A stretch of 64,000 nucleotides of DNA from UBA11524 sp963590165. GTDB lineage: Bacteria > Bacillota > Clostridia > Christensenellales > Aristaeellaceae. The notes under the pieces are model-generated. The model ran no database searches. It saw only the letters and a list, made by a program, of their open reading frames with translations, and had not been told where the DNA came from. The position numbers and the translations under genes were made by a program. The stretch is taken from positions 51,682 through 115,681 of the forward strand of contig CAVANO010000031.1 of NCBI GenBank assembly GCA_963590165.1, in the 5' to 3' direction. Position 1 is the first letter of the stretch, and every line of letters starts with the position of its first letter. Shown piece by piece: positions 44,696 through 53,238 of the stretch.

Positions 44696-46783
44696 TTATT
44701 CCTCGTCGTCCTCGACCTTGTCGGCGCTGGCGATGATCTTCTTCGCGACATCCGCCGGCACTTCCTCATAGCGCTCGAACGTCATCGTGAAGCGACCCCA
44801 CGCCTGCGTCATGGAACGGAGTTCCGTTGCATAGCGGAACATCTCGCTCTGCGGTGCTTCAGCGATGACCTTCTGTCCGCCCTCGCACTGCTCCATGCCG
44901 ATGATGCGGCCGCGGCGCTTGTTCATGTCGCCCATGACATCGCCCATGTAGTCGTCCGGCACGATAACCTCAACATGCATGATCGGCTCAAGCAGGACGG
45001 GGCTTGCATCGGCACAGCCCTTCTTGTAGGCAATGCGTGCAGCGGTCTTAAACGCCATTTCAGACGAGTCCACCGGATGATAGCTGCCGTCGTAGAGTTT
45101 TGCCTTCACGCCGACCATCGGATAGCCAGCCAGCACACCGTGCACCATGCACTCGCGCAGTCCCTTTTCGACCGAGGGAATGAAGTTGCGCGGCACAACG
45201 CCACCAACGACCGCGTCCTCGAACACGATGTCGGTCGAGCCATCCGTCAGCGGACTGAACTCAATCCAGACATCGCCGAACTGACCATGACCGCCGGTCT
45301 GCTTCTTATGGCGACCCTGCACCTTGACGGTCTTGCGGATCGTCTCACGGTACGGAATCTTCGGATCCTTCAGCACGCAGTTCGCGCCGAACTTGCTGGC
45401 CAGCTTACTGCGGATGACGTCCAAATGCATTTCACCCTGACCGGCCAGGAGCGATTCCATGGTTTCCGGATCCTTCGTCAGGGTGACAGACGGATCCTCC
45501 TCCATCAGGCGCTGCAGGCCGGAGAATACCTTATCTTCCTCGCCCTGCTTCGCGGCATAAACGGCCTTCGAGATGCACGGCGCCGGATATTCAATCTTCG
45601 GATAGATGACCGGGTTGTTCGGATCGCACAGCGTATCGCCGGTCGAGGTGTACTGCAGTTTCGCCATCGCGCCGATGTCGCCCGCATGCAGCGATTCCTT
45701 AACGACCTGCTTCTTGCCGCGCAGGATATAGATGCCGCCGCACTTTTCGGTCTTGTCCTTGCCGGGGTTGTACAGCGTCGTCTGACCGCTGAGCATACCG
45801 GAGAAGATGCGGAACAGCGAAAGCTTGCCCACGAACGGGTCAGCAATCGTCTTGTACACGAACGCCGAGAAGGGCTGATCATCCTTGCAGATCCGCGTGA
45901 TCTTTTCGCCGGTCTTGGGGTTCTCACCTTCCCAGTACAGACCGTTGTGCGCGGGCGACGGAAAATACTTCGCCATCAGGTCGAGCATGCGCGCAATGCC
46001 AACGCCTGTCGTTGCGGACACGGCAACAACCGGCACAATCGAGCCGTCCTTCATGCCCTTGCGGAAACCCGCCTTGATTTCCTCGAACGTCAGCTCACCG
46101 GTCTCGAAGTACTTTTCCATCAGCTCTTCGTCCGCAGCAGCCGCCTGCTCAATCAGATAGGAATAGCATTCCATCAGCTGCGGCTTCATGGCGTCAGGCA
46201 TCGGCACCTCAACGCTCTTCTTGTACGCACCTTCATATGCCTTGCGGTCGAGGACGTTGATCACGCCGCGGAAGGACGTTCCCTTGCCAAGCGGCAGCAG
46301 AATCGGCACGACGCATGTGCCGTACTTGGCACGCAGCTGCGTCGCAATCTTGTCAAAGTCCGCATGGTCGCGATCCATCTGGTTGATGATAAACATACGT
46401 CCCAGTCCGTGCGCGCCGGCATAATCCCACGCCTTCTCCGCGCCGACGGACAGGCCGTTCACTGCGTCGATCACAATAACGGCCGTCTCCACCACGCGCA
46501 GAGGGCCGATCATTTCGCCCACGAAGTCGAAATAGCCGGGAACGTCCACCACGTTGATAATCTTGCCGTTCCAGTCAACAGGAGCGGTCGCCGCGCTGAT
46601 GGAGCACTTCCTGCGCACTTCTTCGGGGTCGAAGTCCGTCATGGTGGTGCCGTCCTCGACACGTCCCTGACGATCCACTAATCCGGCAGCGTAGAGCATG
46701 GCCTCAGTCAGCGTGGTCTTGCCCTCGCTGCCATGACCTATGAGGGCGATGTTCCTGATATTTGTCGTGATATAGTCTGCCAT
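44696..46783 (-). CDS. EF-G-like translational GTPase
   Basis: A 695-residue GTPase of the elongation factor G family. G1 GHGSEGKTT (about 17-25), G3 DVPGYFDF (about 81), G4 NQMD in place of NKMD (about 135), then EF-G domains II to V to the C-terminus. The changed P-loop (GSEGKTT, not AHIDAGKTT) and absence of rpsL/rpsG/tuf neighbours mark it as the EF-G-like paralogue (FusA2 type) common in Clostridia, not the housekeeping EF-G; its role, probably in ribosome function, is not fixed. The start at 46783 has GGAGGA upstream. Acidic tail SADKVEDDEE. Confidence 0.92.
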   Translation of the reverse strand: MADYITTNIRNIALIGHGSEGKTTLTEAMLYAAGLVDRQGRVEDGTTMTDFDPEEVRRKCSISAATAPVDWNGKIINVVDVPGYFDFVGEMIGPLRVVETAVIVIDAVNGLSVGAEKAWDYAGAHGLGRMFIINQMDRDHADFDKIATQLRAKYGTCVVPILLPLGKGTSFRGVINVLDRKAYEGAYKKSVEVPMPDAMKPQLMECYSYLIEQAAAADEELMEKYFETGELTFEEIKAGFRKGMKDGSIVPVVAVSATTGVGIARMLDLMAKYFPSPAHNGLYWEGENPKTGEKITRICKDDQPFSAFVYKTIADPFVGKLSLFRIFSGMLSGQTTLYNPGKDKTEKCGGIYILRGKKQVVKESLHAGDIGAMAKLQYTSTGDTLCDPNNPVIYPKIEYPAPCISKAVYAAKQGEEDKVFSGLQRLMEEDPSVTLTKDPETMESLLAGQGEMHLDVIRSKLASKFGANCVLKDPKIPYRETIRKTVKVQGRHKKQTGGHGQFGDVWIEFSPLTDGSTDIVFEDAVVGGVVPRNFIPSVEKGLRECMVHGVLAGYPMVGVKAKLYDGSYHPVDSSEMAFKTAARIAYKKGCADASPVLLEPIMHVEVIVPDDYMGDVMGDMNKRRGRIIGMEQCEGGQKVIAEAPQSEMFRYATELRSMTQAWGRFTMTFERYEEVPADVAKKIIASADKVEDDEE

Positions 46784-46883
46784 GATACTTTCCTCCGTTT
46801 CGATGATTTGGTTGGGTGCATGGAATAGTGTCACCCTGAATATGAAACCGATTGTTTCCGAATTGCTTTCGGATGTTAAGCAT

Positions 46884-46892
46884 ATTATATCA
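46884..46892 (-). promoter_or_regulatory. Extended -10 promoter of the EF-G-like gene
   Basis: TGA-TATAAT on the minus strand 100 bp upstream of the start. The rest of 46893-47049 is AT-rich with no gene. Confidence 0.65.
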
Positions 46893-47051
46893 TGACTTTT
46901 ACCAAAAGAAAAGAGGATTTTTTGCTCATTTTGTATCTTTGTATAATTTCAACAAAACAAAGTTGGCTTTATTGGCTATTCAAATCCCATTTTCACCATT
47001 TTGATGGGGCATTGCTCAGTTTTGTCATTCATCCGAATGCTATTTTTCAGA

Positions 47052-47098
47052 GAAAAACAAACACCGCATGGCCTGCGAATCACAAGACCGTGCGGTGT
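47052..47098 (-). terminator. Terminator of recQ
   Basis: ACACCGCA pairs with TGCGGTGT around 22 bases, then TTGTTTTT on the minus strand. Confidence 0.85.
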
Positions 47099-47109
47099 AT
47101 TTCATTTTA

Positions 47110-48990
47110 TCAGAAAATCAGGTCAAGATCACGAAGGCGCTCGAGCAGATACGATTGTGAAAGTCCGGAACGCCGCGCCATTTCCGCAACCGTCACGCCG
47201 GACAGATACGCATCCGCCAGCACCTCATCATCACGCAGATGATCCCACTCGACAGGCTTCGCCTGACTTCCTTGCTTCGCCTGACTTCCTTGCTTCGCCT
47301 GACTTCCTTGCTTCGCCTGGTTTTCCGGCCTCGCCTGATTGCTCTTCGTCTGATTGGAAACCGGCGATGCCGGTGCACAGCGGAAGAAGGATGACTGTGC
47401 CCTCTCCGCCAGTGCCTTAATATCCGCCTTCATTCTGCGCTCCTGTGCCGCATACGGACGGATGACCTGCAGGAACGCTTCGCCGTACTTCTCCGTCTTG
47501 ACCTCGCCCATGCCACTGACCGTCCGCATGCCCTCAAGCGTCTCCGGTTTGCGCTGCACCATCGCGGACAGGGTCGCATCGTTGCAGATCACGTACGGCG
47601 GCACGTGTTTGAGCTTCGCCAGCGCCATTCGCACCTGACGCAGCTGTTCGAACAGATCACCGCCGTTTGGCGCAGCAATCTTCCCTGACGGGTGTTCTTC
47701 GGACGGACGTTCCGCGACCGGACGTTCCGCAGTGGTGCGGCGCGTCCGCCTGACCTCCGCATCGCCGTAGAGATTGCCGCTGCAAGCGCTGCAGTGTCCG
47801 CAGTCACCCAACGTGTTTTCGCCGAAATAGCGCAGGATGAACGTCCGCAAGCAGCCTGGCTTCGTGCAGTAATCAATCATCTGATTCAGCCGCTGCAAGT
47901 CCTGCCGACGGACAGCCGCCTGTTCTTCCACGGTCATGCTCTCGTTCGGCTCGCTGTGTTCAATCATCCACTTCGCCGTGAAAATATCCGAGCCGTTGTA
48001 GAGCAGGATGCATTCCGCCGGAGCGCTGTCACGCCCCGCGCGCCCCGCCTCCTGATAGTACGCCTCCATCGAGCGCGGCATCTGGTAATGCACAACATAG
48101 CGCACATTGGACTTATCGATGCCCATGCCGAATGCATTTGTCGCGACCATCACCGGCGCAATATCGTACTGGAATTTCTCCTGATTGCCCTTGCGCTCCT
48201 CAGCATCGAGTCCGGCATGATATCGTGTCGCCGCGATGCCCGCTCGGTTCAAATCTTCGCAGACCTGCTCGACCGCCTTGCGCGTGGCACAGTAGACGAT
48301 ACCGCTTTCATTGCTTTTCCGGCGGACGATGGACAGCAACGCCGCATCGCGGTTTTTCGGGCGGACAACCTCAAAATACAGATTCGGGCGGTCAAAGCCG
48401 GTTGTCAGCATTTCCGGCTGACGCAGGCGAAGCAGACGAATGATGTCCTGTCTGACGCGCTCAGTCGCGGTTGCAGTGAACGCGCCGACCACAGGACGAA
48501 CCGGCAGCGCGTCGACAAAGTCCGCAATGCGCAGATACACCGGGCGGAAGTCCTGCCCCCACTGTGACACGCAGTGCGCCTCATCGACCGCAATAAGCGA
48601 GATGTTCATCTGCTTCGCTGCGCAGAGAAAGGATGATGTTTCGAGGCGTTCCGGCGCGACATAGATGATTTTGTACGCGCCCTGAAGCGCGCGCTGCATG
48701 GCGAGATCCATCTGACGCGGCGTCAGCGAGCTGTTCAGGTACGCTGCCGGAATGCCGGCTGTTTTGAGTGCTGCAACCTGGTCAGCCATCAGCGAAATCA
48801 GCGGCGAAATGACGAGCGATACGCCCGGCAGCATCAATGCAGGCACCTGATAGCACATGGATTTGCCTGCTCCTGTCGGCATAACGCCCAGCGCGTCCCG
48901 ATGGTGCAGCAGGGCATTGACCATGGTCTCCTGACCCGGGCGAAATTCGTCATGTCCGAAGGTTCGCCTGAGAATTTCGCGTGGATCCAT
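47110..48990 (-). CDS. recQ: ATP-dependent DNA helicase RecQ
   Basis: A 626-residue 3'-5' helicase in recombination and fork repair. Helicase motifs: PTGAGKS (about 37-43), VDEAHC (about 135-140), TATATERV (about 172), and QEAGRAGRD (about 315). The zinc-binding Cys cluster (CTKPGC...CGHCSAC, about 372-405) and an HRDC domain (about 450-520) follow. The tail contains three QAKQGS repeats and ends in a helix-turn-helix (VAEMARRSGLSQSYLLERL). The usual winged-helix (RQC) part appears short or absent. The start at 48990 has AAGGAG eleven bases upstream. Confidence 0.95.
   Translation of the reverse strand: MDPREILRRTFGHDEFRPGQETMVNALLHHRDALGVMPTGAGKSMCYQVPALMLPGVSLVISPLISLMADQVAALKTAGIPAAYLNSSLTPRQMDLAMQRALQGAYKIIYVAPERLETSSFLCAAKQMNISLIAVDEAHCVSQWGQDFRPVYLRIADFVDALPVRPVVGAFTATATERVRQDIIRLLRLRQPEMLTTGFDRPNLYFEVVRPKNRDAALLSIVRRKSNESGIVYCATRKAVEQVCEDLNRAGIAATRYHAGLDAEERKGNQEKFQYDIAPVMVATNAFGMGIDKSNVRYVVHYQMPRSMEAYYQEAGRAGRDSAPAECILLYNGSDIFTAKWMIEHSEPNESMTVEEQAAVRRQDLQRLNQMIDYCTKPGCLRTFILRYFGENTLGDCGHCSACSGNLYGDAEVRRTRRTTAERPVAERPSEEHPSGKIAAPNGGDLFEQLRQVRMALAKLKHVPPYVICNDATLSAMVQRKPETLEGMRTVSGMGEVKTEKYGEAFLQVIRPYAAQERRMKADIKALAERAQSSFFRCAPASPVSNQTKSNQARPENQAKQGSQAKQGSQAKQGSQAKPVEWDHLRDDEVLADAYLSGVTVAEMARRSGLSQSYLLERLRDLDLIF
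47268..47330 (-). repeat. 18-bp tandem repeat in recQ (QAKQGS units)
   Basis: CTTCGCCTGACTTCCTTG is repeated three times exactly, with a fourth degenerate copy, coding for a flexible linker before the C-terminal helix-turn-helix. Confidence 0.92.
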
Positions 48991-49075
48991 GGGTGTGTTA
49001 ACTCCTTACTGTATGGTTTTCTTCCTAATGCGATCTGGAGTCCTTCGCATGTCTCCAATGAGGCAGCAAATGGCA

Positions 49076-50452
49076 TCAGATTCGTTTGATTTGCACTGTA
49101 TTCGGCGTTTCAGGCTGCGTCTGATCTTTTGTCAAGGCAAGGATTTCGATGCGGTAGAGGCGCATCAGTTCCGACAGCGTCAGGCGCTCCTTCTCCAGCT
49201 CCAGCACACGGTCAACGCAGCGCAACGCCAGCAGCGCATAGCGGCGCATCTTGCTGTCCTGCTTGCCCGGCGTGAGTGCGACCGTCAGGTGACCGCCCAT
49301 TTCCTTGGCACGAATCAGAAAATCAACCGTTTCGTACGACAGATTCTCGAATTCGCCGATGACCATGACGCGATGCATGACGCCGCCGGAAATATGGCGC
49401 ATCATGGCATTCTCAAAGCGCAGCGCCAGCTCGCTTTCGCGCACTTCACTCGTCTTATCGCGTGTCATGAGAATAACTGCCATCTCTTGTGCGCTGATTT
49501 TGCCTTGCACAATGGCATTGACCGCCTTCGCGATGGGCATGTCCACCTGATAGCGCTCCATGAGCTGCATCGCGGCAGGCAGCGCGTTAATGCCCTCGAC
49601 CGTGCCGACTTGCTTCACGGCCTCCATCGGCGGTACGCCCTGACCAATCAGAATACCGCAGCGGTTATTGCGGCTGTGCATGGAGGTTGCCGTCACGATG
49701 AGGTCACCGATACCGGCCAGTCCGCCGAACGTATACTCCGCGCAGCCCATCTTCAGCCCGAGGCGGATGATTTCAGCAATGCCGCGCGTAATCAGTGCTG
49801 CACGGGCGTTGTCACCGTTGCCGAGACCCGTCGATATGCCAACTGCCAGCGCATGGACATTCTTCATTGCGCCGCAAAGCTCAACGCCGAGGATATCCGT
49901 GTTCGTGTACGTACGCATGCAGGTGTTCATGAACACATCCTGCACCAGCTCGGCAACCTTCAAATCCGTACAGGCGGACACGATGGAGGACGTCATGTCC
50001 AGCGCAACCTCTTCGGCATGCGTCGGTCCGGAAAGCGCCACCAGCTTGATGTGCTCGTGCTGCCCATCCCTGCCGATTTCGTCACGAATGACCTCCGTCA
50101 TCGTCATCAGCGTATCCGCCTCAATGCCCTTTGCAACATCGACAATGACCTGACCGTCCGGAATGAATCCGCGTGCCGCCCTCGCCGTTTCACGAATCGC
50201 CACCGAAGGCACGGCAAAGAGCAGAAGATCCTTGTTGACCGTGACCGTCTCCAAATCTGTCGTGAAGCGGATTTCATCCGGGATGACCATGCCCGGCAAC
50301 GCGGGATGCTTGCGTGTTGTGCTCAGTTGCTCAATCTCCTGAGGAAATTTCGACCACACCGTCACATCGTGTCCGTTGCGGTAGAGCAAACGTGCCAGCG
50401 CCATCCCCCACGCGCCGGAGCCCAAAATACCAATCGATACCTGCTTATTCAT
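49076..50452 (-). CDS. gpsA: Glycerol-3-phosphate dehydrogenase fused to a cytidylyltransferase-like domain
   Basis: A 458-residue protein; GpsA is normally about 330-345. Residues 1-335 are a complete NAD(P)-dependent glycerol-3-phosphate dehydrogenase: GSGAWGMAL (11-19), KGIE (108-111), catalytic Lys197 in GAMKNV, GNGDNARAALITRG (211-224) and GLAGIGDL (244-251). Residues about 355-440 resemble TagD-type glycerol-3-phosphate cytidylyltransferase: HRVMVIGEFENLSYET aligns with the KVITYGTFDLLHxGH start, FLIRAKEMGGHLTVAL with LLERAKxLGDYLVVAI, RCVDRVLELE and YRIEILALTKDQ with the following strands. The HxGH catalytic histidines are Ser372? and Glu/Thr here, so it is probably inactive. The start has GAGGGAG upstream and overlaps the thioesterase stop. 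Confidence 0.93.
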   Translation of the reverse strand: MNKQVSIGILGSGAWGMALARLLYRNGHDVTVWSKFPQEIEQLSTTRKHPALPGMVIPDEIRFTTDLETVTVNKDLLLFAVPSVAIRETARAARGFIPDGQVIVDVAKGIEADTLMTMTEVIRDEIGRDGQHEHIKLVALSGPTHAEEVALDMTSSIVSACTDLKVAELVQDVFMNTCMRTYTNTDILGVELCGAMKNVHALAVGISTGLGNGDNARAALITRGIAEIIRLGLKMGCAEYTFGGLAGIGDLIVTATSMHSRNNRCGILIGQGVPPMEAVKQVGTVEGINALPAAMQLMERYQVDMPIAKAVNAIVQGKISAQEMAVILMTRDKTSEVRESELALRFENAMMRHISGGVMHRVMVIGEFENLSYETVDFLIRAKEMGGHLTVALTPGKQDSKMRRYALLALRCVDRVLELEKERLTLSELMRLYRIEILALTKDQTQPETPNTVQIKRI

Positions 50453-50882
50453 GCGGTGCTTCTCCCTCTACTTCGCTTTCGACCTGTGCCGCCAACGCTG
50501 CATAAAATTCCGGCTGCTCGCGCTTCAGTCGTAGAATCCGACCCTCGCGGTTCAAAAAGCAATGCTGTGAAGAGCCAGTGAACACGTGCTTGCCGTCCTG
50601 ATTTGTCATCTCGTATCCGACCGTCAGCACGACGCCGTTGAAGGCAATCACACGCACGTCCACCCGAATGCGGTCATCGAAGGTCGTTGTCGCAAGATAC
50701 TTGCAATTCACAGCGGTCACGGGCGAAATAATGCCGCGACGTTCCATCTCCGCATAGGGGAAGCCGAGCTGCTCCAGATAGTCCACGCGCGCTTCCTCCA
50801 TAATCCGGATGTAATTAGAGTGATGCGTGATGCCCATGCGGTCTGTTTCATAATACTGAATCCGATGCGTCCATGCGCGCAT
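50445..50882 (-). CDS. Acyl-CoA thioesterase, 4HBT family
   Basis: A 145-residue hot-dog fold thioesterase, YbgC/FadM-like. The signature YYETDRMGITHHSNYIRIMEEARVDYL is split here as YYETDRMGITHHSNY (about 10-24) and MEEARVDYLEQLG, with the catalytic Asp14. The ATG at 50882 is preceded by AGGTGA; the upstream in-frame codons do not resemble protein of this family. It overlaps gpsA by 8 bp, so the two are translated together; acyl-thioester hydrolysis next to glycerol-3-phosphate supply hints at lipid metabolism. Confidence 0.9.
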   Translation of the reverse strand: MRAWTHRIQYYETDRMGITHHSNYIRIMEEARVDYLEQLGFPYAEMERRGIISPVTAVNCKYLATTTFDDRIRVDVRVIAFNGVVLTVGYEMTNQDGKHVFTGSSQHCFLNREGRILRLKREQPEFYAALAAQVESEVEGEAPHE

Positions 50883-50988
50883 AGATGCTTCACCTGCTGC
50901 GTCCGTCCCAAAGCGGCAGACGGCTTTCTGTCTGATTTTGCTGGAGGAAACGTGCCTGAAACAGGCGCAAAAGCCTTCCTCTGTGCCT

Positions 50989-51017
50989 ATTCTACCACTT
51001 TCGGGGTTTCGTTGCAA
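50989..51017 (-). promoter_or_regulatory. Promoter of the thioesterase-gpsA operon
   Basis: TTGCAA (51017-51012), 17 bp, TAGAAT (50994-50989) on the minus strand. Confidence 0.7.
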
Positions 51018-51027
51018 GTCTATGCAT

Positions 51028-51069
51028 AAAAAGGAGCTGCACCGCTCCTGTATACAGGATTGGTGCAGC
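51028..51069 (-). terminator. Terminator of the Ig-like repeat protein operon
   Basis: GCTGCACC pairs with GGTGCAGC around 18 bases (which contain a second small palindrome), then TCCTTTTT. Confidence 0.9.
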
Positions 51070-51131
51070 CCCATGTGCATCGTCAAAGGAAATCCGCCGA
51101 TTCGAGGATGTCTGGAATCCGGCGAAGCCCG

Positions 51132-53168
51132 TCAGCCCTGACCGTCGTCAATCGTGGCCTTCCACGTAAATTCCGGCTGGCTGTTCGCAGGGATTTCGTA
51201 GTGCTCGCCGCCCTCGATGTCGTAAGCGTTGATGCGCATGACGACCTGTCCGACACCGTCCGGCTTGATGTACTCCTTGCCGAAGGAGAACTGACCGTGA
51301 CGCGTTGCCTGACCGGGCTCAAGCGTAAAGTTATACGTGCCGGTGAAGGAGAAGGAGCGTCCGTCCGTGTTGCAGACGAGCGGCTCGCCGAACGCGTTGT
51401 AAAGGTAAATCGTGTAGTAGAACTTCGTGATGGTCAGGTTGCTGGCATTGTAGACCACAATCTTCGCGGCGTTGTTCTCTGCCCACAGGTTCGTGATGCG
51501 CAATGCGTCCTTCTTGCTGCCGACATTGACGGTGTACGTCACGACATAGCCGCCGTCCTCCGTCACACCGATGATGGTCGTTGTGCCCCAGCTGCGTCCA
51601 GTGACCTTCGGGTTCACGCCTGTGCCGGTCACGGTCGCGATGCTTTCATCCTGGCTCGTCCACTTGATGGTCTTGTTGTTCGCATCGGACGGCTCAAGCA
51701 CTGCCGTGTTCGTGACGTACTTGTTCAGTCCGACATTCTGCTCGGTTTCCTTCATCGTGATGCCGGTGACCGACTGGGTGACCGTCACCTTGACCGTTGC
51801 CTTCTTGCCGCTGCCGTCATTTGCGGTCGCGTAGACGTAGCATTCGCCACGCTTGAGACCGGTGACGATGCCGTCATCGCTGACAGACACGACATCCGGT
51901 TTGTTCGTCGAGAAGGTCACAGACGAATCCGTCGCATCCAGCGGCTTCACTGTCCAGCTCAGCGCAATGGTGCGTCCGACAGAAACCTTCGGGTTCTTCT
52001 CGTTGAAGGTGATGGACGTGACCGGCGAGTAAACCGTAACATCCATCTGCTCATACACGGACGGATACGTCTTGCTCTGGCAGGTGATGGTACACGTGCC
52101 GGGTGCGATGCCCTTGACATAGCCGTTTGCGGACACGGTCGCGATACTCGTGTCGCTGCTCGTCCACACGACCGACTTGTCGTTGGTGGTATTCGGCAAG
52201 ACGGTTGCCTTGATGGTTGCACCGCCGCCGACCTTGATGCTGCCGTTCACGCCGCTGAGCGTGATGCTCTCCGGCTGTTGACGAACCGTGATGCTGATGG
52301 TCGCGCGCTGACCGCTGCCGTCTGTTGCTGTCGCGCGGATGGTCGCGTTGCCCTTGCTGATGCCGGTCACAATGCCGTATTCATCGACCACAGCGACCTT
52401 CTCATTCAGGCTCTCCCACGTAATGCCGGTAATGTCCGCATCGGCAGGCTTGAGTTCTGCCGTCATCTGCGCCGTTTCTCCAACAAAGATGGTTTTCGTG
52501 TCCGCCGTCACCTTCACGCTTGTCACCGGCGTGACGACCAGCACGCGGTACACGACATTGACCTCGGGATTCTGCGTACTCGCCACGGTCACGGTGCATT
52601 CGCCTGCTGTGCGAGCATTCATGGTGGCGTTGCTGATGCGGACAATATCCGGATCAGAAGATGTCACCGTAAAATTGCGGTTGCTCGCATCCGACGGCGA
52701 AAGCGTCGCGCGGATGGTCGCCTGCTTGCCCTTGCGCAGCAGCAGCACACGTTCACCCGTACCGCCGGTCAGATGGCTGATCAGCGGATCATTCGCCTCG
52801 TAGAACGTCAGCGCGGACTCGTTGACCTCAATATCCGTCACGCGGCGCGCAACCGTCACGGTGACCGTTGCCTTCCACGTGCGCTTCTCGGTCTTGAGCG
52901 TCGCAGTGATGGTAGCGTTGCCCTTGCTGATGCCGGTCACAACGCCATTGTCATCAACCGTCGCGATGTTCTCGCGTCCGCTGGTGAACGTCAGCTCGCC
53001 TTCCTCCGCGCAGTTGCCCTGGCGAACAAGCGTCAGGTCGAGCGTATCGCCCTCAAATACCGTCAGATTGGTCTTGTCAAACTGAAAACGGTCTGTTTCC
53101 GCCAGTGCCGTTACGCCCAGCAATGCCAGGCACAAAACCGCAATCAAAATCCTCCAAAGGTGTTTCAT
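51132..53168 (-). CDS. Secreted protein with tandem bacterial Ig-like (Big_2) domains
   Basis: A 678-residue exported protein. Signal peptide about 1-24 (ALA-ETD). It is built of about seven Big_2 domains of 80-90 residues, each with the hallmark ...ATVDDNGVVTGISKGNATI strand pair; variants VKGIAPGTCTI and VTGLKRGECYVYA mark later domains. A beta-sandwich of about 115 residues (from LRITNLWAENNAAKIVV) ends the chain. No sorting signal is visible. AAGGGGG lies upstream of 53168; the ORF extends 26 codons further but overlaps the heparinase stop. Cell-surface adhesion or scaffold is likely. Confidence 0.9.
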   Translation of the reverse strand: MKHLWRILIAVLCLALLGVTALAETDRFQFDKTNLTVFEGDTLDLTLVRQGNCAEEGELTFTSGRENIATVDDNGVVTGISKGNATITATLKTEKRTWKATVTVTVARRVTDIEVNESALTFYEANDPLISHLTGGTGERVLLLRKGKQATIRATLSPSDASNRNFTVTSSDPDIVRISNATMNARTAGECTVTVASTQNPEVNVVYRVLVVTPVTSVKVTADTKTIFVGETAQMTAELKPADADITGITWESLNEKVAVVDEYGIVTGISKGNATIRATATDGSGQRATISITVRQQPESITLSGVNGSIKVGGGATIKATVLPNTTNDKSVVWTSSDTSIATVSANGYVKGIAPGTCTITCQSKTYPSVYEQMDVTVYSPVTSITFNEKNPKVSVGRTIALSWTVKPLDATDSSVTFSTNKPDVVSVSDDGIVTGLKRGECYVYATANDGSGKKATVKVTVTQSVTGITMKETEQNVGLNKYVTNTAVLEPSDANNKTIKWTSQDESIATVTGTGVNPKVTGRSWGTTTIIGVTEDGGYVVTYTVNVGSKKDALRITNLWAENNAAKIVVYNASNLTITKFYYTIYLYNAFGEPLVCNTDGRSFSFTGTYNFTLEPGQATRHGQFSFGKEYIKPDGVGQVVMRINAYDIEGGEHYEIPANSQPEFTWKATIDDGQG

Positions 53169-53238
53169 CAATGTGTCCCCCTTCCCTTGCATCGGGTGTT
53201 CACCTATATAACGAACGAACGCCGTGCATTCTTCCGCA

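Noticed and set aside
44648..46681. A 677-codon frame antisense to the EF-G-like gene
   Set aside because: Shadow frame with no start signals; GTPase motifs lie on the other strand.
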